Source of the DNA: Vitellaria paradoxa
Taxonomy: Eukaryota > Streptophyta > Magnoliopsida > Ericales > Sapotaceae
NCBI GenBank assembly: GCA_019916065.1
Contig: CM034242.1
Span: 12,964,879 to 13,028,878, forward strand
Direction of reading: 5' to 3'
DNA: 64,000 nt
Shown here piece after piece: positions 60,374 through 64,000 of this stretch; position 1 is the stretch's first letter, and every line of letters begins with the position of its first letter. The notes beneath the pieces were generated by a model. That model was not told where the DNA came from and ran no database searches. It saw only the letters and a list, made by a program, of their open reading frames with translations. Position numbers and translations under genes: made by a program.

Positions 60374-61810
60374 GAGAAGAGGGGGGAGAGAGAGAGAGTA
60401 GCAAACAAAAGAAGTAGAACTGAAACCCTAATCCATGAATTTGAACGGAGACAAAGTGGGGGAGTGATGCAACAGACTACAATTGCAAAGCACATTTGGA
60501 GCGGAGCCTTTGATTCAAAACTTTAGGGATATGCAATAGACAAGCCTTCGAAGCGCGGCGGAATTGAATTCTCCAAACCCTAACTCTGTAAAATGCCACT
60601 TTCGCCAGAGAGGAAGCGCCAACCACCGTCGAGGAGGCGTATCAGCTGTCCGAACATCTGGACATTGTATATATATTAATTAATTAATTACTTTGAACCC
60701 TAATTTAATTAATTAATCACACAAAAATGCCTTTCTCTCCTACTATAAAATATATATACACATTATATATATATATATACACGCCACTCGCGAAAGAACC
60801 ACCAAACTCCCCGACGAAGCCACCGCCCACTTCTCTCGGTGGTTTTGACTTTAATTCCTTCAATACAACTTTGATTAGGCTAATTTTGAAGGCATCCGTA
60901 CTATTAATTTGGTGTTAGAAACTAAGGATTTTCCACATATATATATATATATAGATATATATATAGATATATATATATATAATAGAAATGAGAAAGAGGG
61001 GGAGAAACACAGCTAACAGATTCTTCCTCCTTCACCGCCAACCACCGAAGCTGCCACTCACCGACTTCCATGGAAGTGGATTCGTCATCAGCAGTATAGC
61101 CTCGGCGATTTTCTACATGTTCGTTGAGATGGCTGTCCAAGTTGGGGCCATGGTCGTCTCCGTCAGTATCGTTCGCGCCAAAGCACCGTCTTCGATGGCG
61201 TACACGACGTCATGGAAGCATGCGCTGGATTTGAAGTTCGACGCACAGGGGAGGTTGGGTTGCGTGCCGGCGATAAGGGATCGGCGAATGAATCCCTTCA
61301 ATGGACCTTTTTATTTTATTTAAATTTATTTCATTGATTAAGTTTATTTTTGGTAATTAAATTGATTGATTAATTAATAAAAATATTTGAACTAATTAAT
61401 TTAATATTATAAAATATTATTTTTAATAATAGTTTTAATAGAATATATTTAATAATAAATTATTTTAATACGTAATTATTATTTGTTAATAAATAATTTT
61501 AATTTAATAAAATAAATAATTTTAATCATAAATTATTATTTTAACCTTAATAAATTAAATTAGTATAGTTTTAATAAAATAAAGTCGTGGAAATGGAGAG
61601 CGATTGTGTGTCGAAAGAAAAAGAAGAAAGTTGAGTTAGGAGTATTATTGTCTTTTCATTAAAATTTTAATGGTGTGAGCAACGAAATTAACAGAAGGAG
61701 GTCAGATGTTTATAACATTTCAAATAAGAGGGTATTTGTCAATTTCAAATATTCAAAGGTACTAAGTGTAATTACTCTAATGTTAAAGAAGTCTAAGTGT
61801 AATTTACCTT
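60010..61810. mobile_element. Long-TIR Mutator-like element enclosing gene-like DNA (Pack-MULE candidate)
   Basis: The left arm 60025-60103 and the right arm 61681-61757 are inverted copies: CAAATACCCCCTTATTTGAA then ATGTTACTAACCTGACCCCC on the left against CAAATACCCTCTTATTTGAA then ATGTTATAAACATCTGACC on the right (reverse complement). Arms of ~80 bp or more are typical of Mutator-like elements. The interior holds GC-richer, coding-like DNA (about 60540-60700 and 60990-61310) in place of a transposase. A 9-bp target duplication was not resolved, because the left outer end is obscured by the neighbouring MITE. Confidence 0.6.
60988..61323 (+). CDS. Unrecognised 111-codon ORF inside the long-TIR element
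   Basis: The frame starts MRKRGRNTANRFF and contains a hydrophobic stretch (FVISSIASAIFYMFVEMAV, about 46-64) that could span a membrane, then RAKAPSSMAYTTSWKHALDL. Its GC content is higher than its surroundings and it ends soon after the GC-rich patch. I recognise no family. It may be a captured gene fragment rather than a gene; the (AT)n tract just upstream and lack of a clear promoter make expression doubtful. Confidence 0.25.
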   Translation: MRKRGRNTANRFFLLHRQPPKLPLTDFHGSGFVISSIASAIFYMFVEMAVQVGAMVVSVSIVRAKAPSSMAYTTSWKHALDLKFDAQGRLGCVPAIRDRRMNPFNGPFYFI

Positions 61811-62458
61811 AATAATATTCATAGACTACGGAACAAGAGATTTCTCCTTCTATAAGATTGTAAGAACCCACACCCAAATGAATTTCAAACAAATTAAGAG
61901 TATGGAATCCGCTGAAGTAAGAGTTCCCATATAAGTAATACAAAGAATTCAAAGTTCCAAATTAAAGTTTTTTTTGAAACTTTAAATAAATGAAATTAAA
62001 AACTTAAACAAAAATAAATAATTTCCAACAGATTAATCATTCCTTATTCAATCATATCAATACATATATTCTTTCTTCATCAGAGAGAGAAAAATAAAAT
62101 CTAAAAAGAAAAAAAAAAAAGAAAGAAGAGTGAAGTGCAACTTTAATAGTACTCTGTCTGCACCCTTCAAATGTATCTGCCTTATTTCCCCTTCTCCCTT
62201 GTTGGACGCATTTGACACTGAAAATGCAATTGTAAACTTGACTGACAACAATGATCCCAGGTGACATACACCCTCATGATTCTTTTGTGCCCTTATGATA
62301 AATCTTTCCCTTCAATTGATCATGCGGTCATGAAGGCGACTGTCACAAGAATCATGAAAGACACAATATATCTATATATAATTCTAACTCTTTATGGAGC
62401 TAGCAGTATGATATGCATCATATTCACAAATCAGAGAAATCCATCTACATATCCTAGG
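61811..62458. other. Intergenic DNA downstream of CYP86A
   Basis: AT-rich with no recognised gene. Part of it is likely the 3' UTR of the minus-strand P450. Short minus frames at 62052-62267 are not convincing. Confidence 0.5.
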
Positions 62459-64000
62459 CTACCACTTCAACCTCTGCATGACGGTTACCGTCAGAAACTC
62501 CCCACGACGACAGCTCTCTCCCGCGCAACGACCTTTGATAATGCTGGCCGCAATGGGCGTCAAGTCCCTGGGGTGCACGTTAACCTTGAGCCCGTCCTTC
62601 ATGAACAACGTCAGCGACATCTTCTGCTCAACCTTGTGGCCGGGCGCCAGCGTAGCCGGTGGCGTAGCAGCACCGCCGCCGCAATCGACTTCATCTGCAA
62701 GTAAGCCAAGTCCTTGCCCAGACAAATCCTCGGTCCGGCATTGAAGGCCACGAATTTGAAGGAGTCTTGTGCCTCGAATTTCTCGCCGTCCGAGGACAGC
62801 CACCGCTCCGGCCGGAATTCCAAGCAATCTTCGCCCCATATGAATTTCATCCTGCCGGAGGAATATATCGAATACGTGATGGCCGAACCGGCCGGCACGA
62901 ATGTTCCGTCCGGCAAGACGTCGTCGGCGACGACATGCTTCGAGTCTTCCGGCACCGACGGGTAAAGCCTCAGAGTCTCCGACAACGCCGCTTTAAGATA
63001 CGTCAATCGGTCAACCTCTTCGAACACCAAGGGTTCCTCCAACCACCTCGACGTGTCGCTGCCACGTGTCCCCATCAGAACCGTGCAGAGTTCGGTCAAG
63101 ATTTTCTCCTCCACTCTAGGGTTTTGACCAACCAACCAGAAGAACCAGCTCAGAGCAACCGACGACGTGTCTCGTCCAGCTAGGATGAAATTGAGTGCCA
63201 CGTGTTGGAGGAATTCGTCCGAGTAGGATTCCTTCTTCTTCATGAACCTGGAGAGCAAGTCGTCGTGGGGGGCTCCACCTTGCTGCTGACTCACCAGCTC
63301 GAGCTTACGTGTGTTGATGACGTTGGTCATATAGTCGTCCACGTGCTTGAGGCTTCGGCTCATGCCGACTTCCATCCCCAGCCGAAGCCACTTCTTGAAC
63401 CTCCACACGAATTCGGGGAGAATAAAGCGCTGCAGCGTGGCTTCGGTGGCTCGATCGAACGCCGCCGCGAAGCTGTTGTCGGGAAGCCCCGGAGAGAGCG
63501 TCTCCGGGTCCTTGCCGACCGCCAAGCCGCAAATGTTGTCGAAAGTGAGCCGAAGCAAGAGGTCCTGAAGGTCGACCGGCTTGCCCTCCAGCTGAGCCGT
63601 CCTCAGAATTGGGCAGAAACGCAGCTTGATGGCTCGGCTCACCCACCGCGCCATGGCTTGGCGGAGCGTCCTGGTGGTGAATTCCAGTGCGGCGGTCTTA
63701 CGCTGGAACAGCCACGTGTCGCCGTCGGAATTGAAGATGCCCTCGCCGAGGAGATCGTGGAACACGGCTTGCCAAGTGGGACCCTTGGGATAATTATCGA
63801 AGCGCACCTTGAGTATGTGCTCGAGGTTCTGGGGATCGCACGTGACAGTCACGAGCCCCTGCTTCCGGGCTAAAAATGGAATTGCACATATGCAAGTCTG
63901 GTACGTGCCGCCACACGCGCGGAGGTTGTCTGCGATCCAATCGTGCATGCAATTGGAGTTCTCAATGAGCCCGGCAAGCTGCCCAATAATGGCCAAACAC
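62459..64000 (-). CDS. CYP86A: CYP86A cytochrome P450 (fatty acid omega-hydroxylase), 5' partial, with C-terminal frameshift
   Basis: The frame is open from the window edge, so the start and membrane anchor lie outside. It covers [16 protein letters not shown] to the C-terminus without introns, as usual for CYP86A. P450 landmarks: I-helix AGRDTSS, K-helix ETLR, RPERW, and the heme loop [12 protein letters not shown] with its cysteine codon at 62722-62724. CYP86A enzymes omega-hydroxylate long-chain fatty acids in the ER for cutin and suberin. One base is missing at about 62653/62654. As read, the frame ends at 62611 with 13 aberrant residues, while the conserved tail ([20 protein letters not shown]) continues in the next frame to a stop at 62459. 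The tail forms a beta-sheet near the heme pocket, so its loss would probably inactivate the enzyme unless this is a sequencing error. It is GC-rich compared with the window. Confidence 0.93.

Noticed and set aside
62611..62659. The short P450 C-terminus [17 protein letters not shown] taken as genuine
   Set aside because: The conserved tail of CYP86A proteins continues directly in the neighbouring frame, so a one-base deletion explains it better than a natural short tail.
63202..63873. 223-codon plus-strand frame
   Set aside because: It is antisense to the GC-rich CYP86A coding region, whose minus-strand frame has all P450 motifs.
16442..64000. A functional gene cluster linking SPPL, PIP1, dehydrogenase and CYP86A
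   Set aside because: The families act in unrelated processes and are separated by transposon-rich DNA; nothing in the sequence supports co-regulation.

Overview
The window is nuclear DNA of a flowering plant. The evidence is GT-AG introns in plant gene families (a PA-domain signal peptide peptidase-like protease, a PIP1 aquaporin, a TIC32-type dehydrogenase, a CYP86A P450), AT-rich introns and intergenic DNA, and plant transposons of nearly every class. The species cannot be fixed from sequence alone. Large introns and heavy transposon load suggest a woody dicot or magnoliid, but that is a guess.

Layout. 1-16.4 kb: no credible gene. It holds AT-rich repeats, a diverged direct repeat (about 1-1100 and 7078-8335), a Helitron-like non-autonomous element with three stacked 5' ends (4267-7052), and short inverted-repeat elements. 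16.4-28.8 kb (+): a complete 14-exon SPPL gene (545 aa); its introns hold a small MITE, a SINE with a 15-bp target duplication, a hAT-type MITE and another inverted-repeat element. 28.8-36.5 kb: intergenic, with a pair of adjacent CTGCAG-rich inverted-repeat elements and a hairpin MITE. 36.6-41.7 kb (+): a complete 4-exon PIP1 aquaporin (286 aa), whose 3.6-kb second intron is filled with nested, inverted copies of a purine/pyrimidine-biased element. 42.6-47.5 kb: a Copia LTR retrotransposon on the minus strand with 5-bp target duplications, tRNA-iMet primer site, purine tract and decayed gag-pol. 47.9-56.1 kb (+): an 8-exon TIC32-like short-chain dehydrogenase in which three exons are each two bases short of an open frame; probably a pseudogene, or an assembly with indel errors. 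Its introns hold a LINE 3' fragment, a hAT-like MITE and an inverted-repeat element with a GC-rich minisatellite. 57.7-59.7 kb (-): decayed Helitron Rep protein. 60.0-61.8 kb: a long-TIR, Mutator-like element enclosing GC-rich, gene-like DNA (Pack-MULE candidate). 62.5-64.0 kb (-): a CYP86A fatty-acid omega-hydroxylase, cut at its 5' end by the window edge and carrying a one-base deletion near its C-terminus.

The four host genes are unrelated in function: intramembrane proteolysis, water transport, NADP-dependent redox chemistry and cutin/suberin monomer synthesis. Nothing suggests a metabolic gene cluster. Coordinates come from reading splice signals and frames by eye. Family assignments rest on motifs and on recall of family features, not on a database search.
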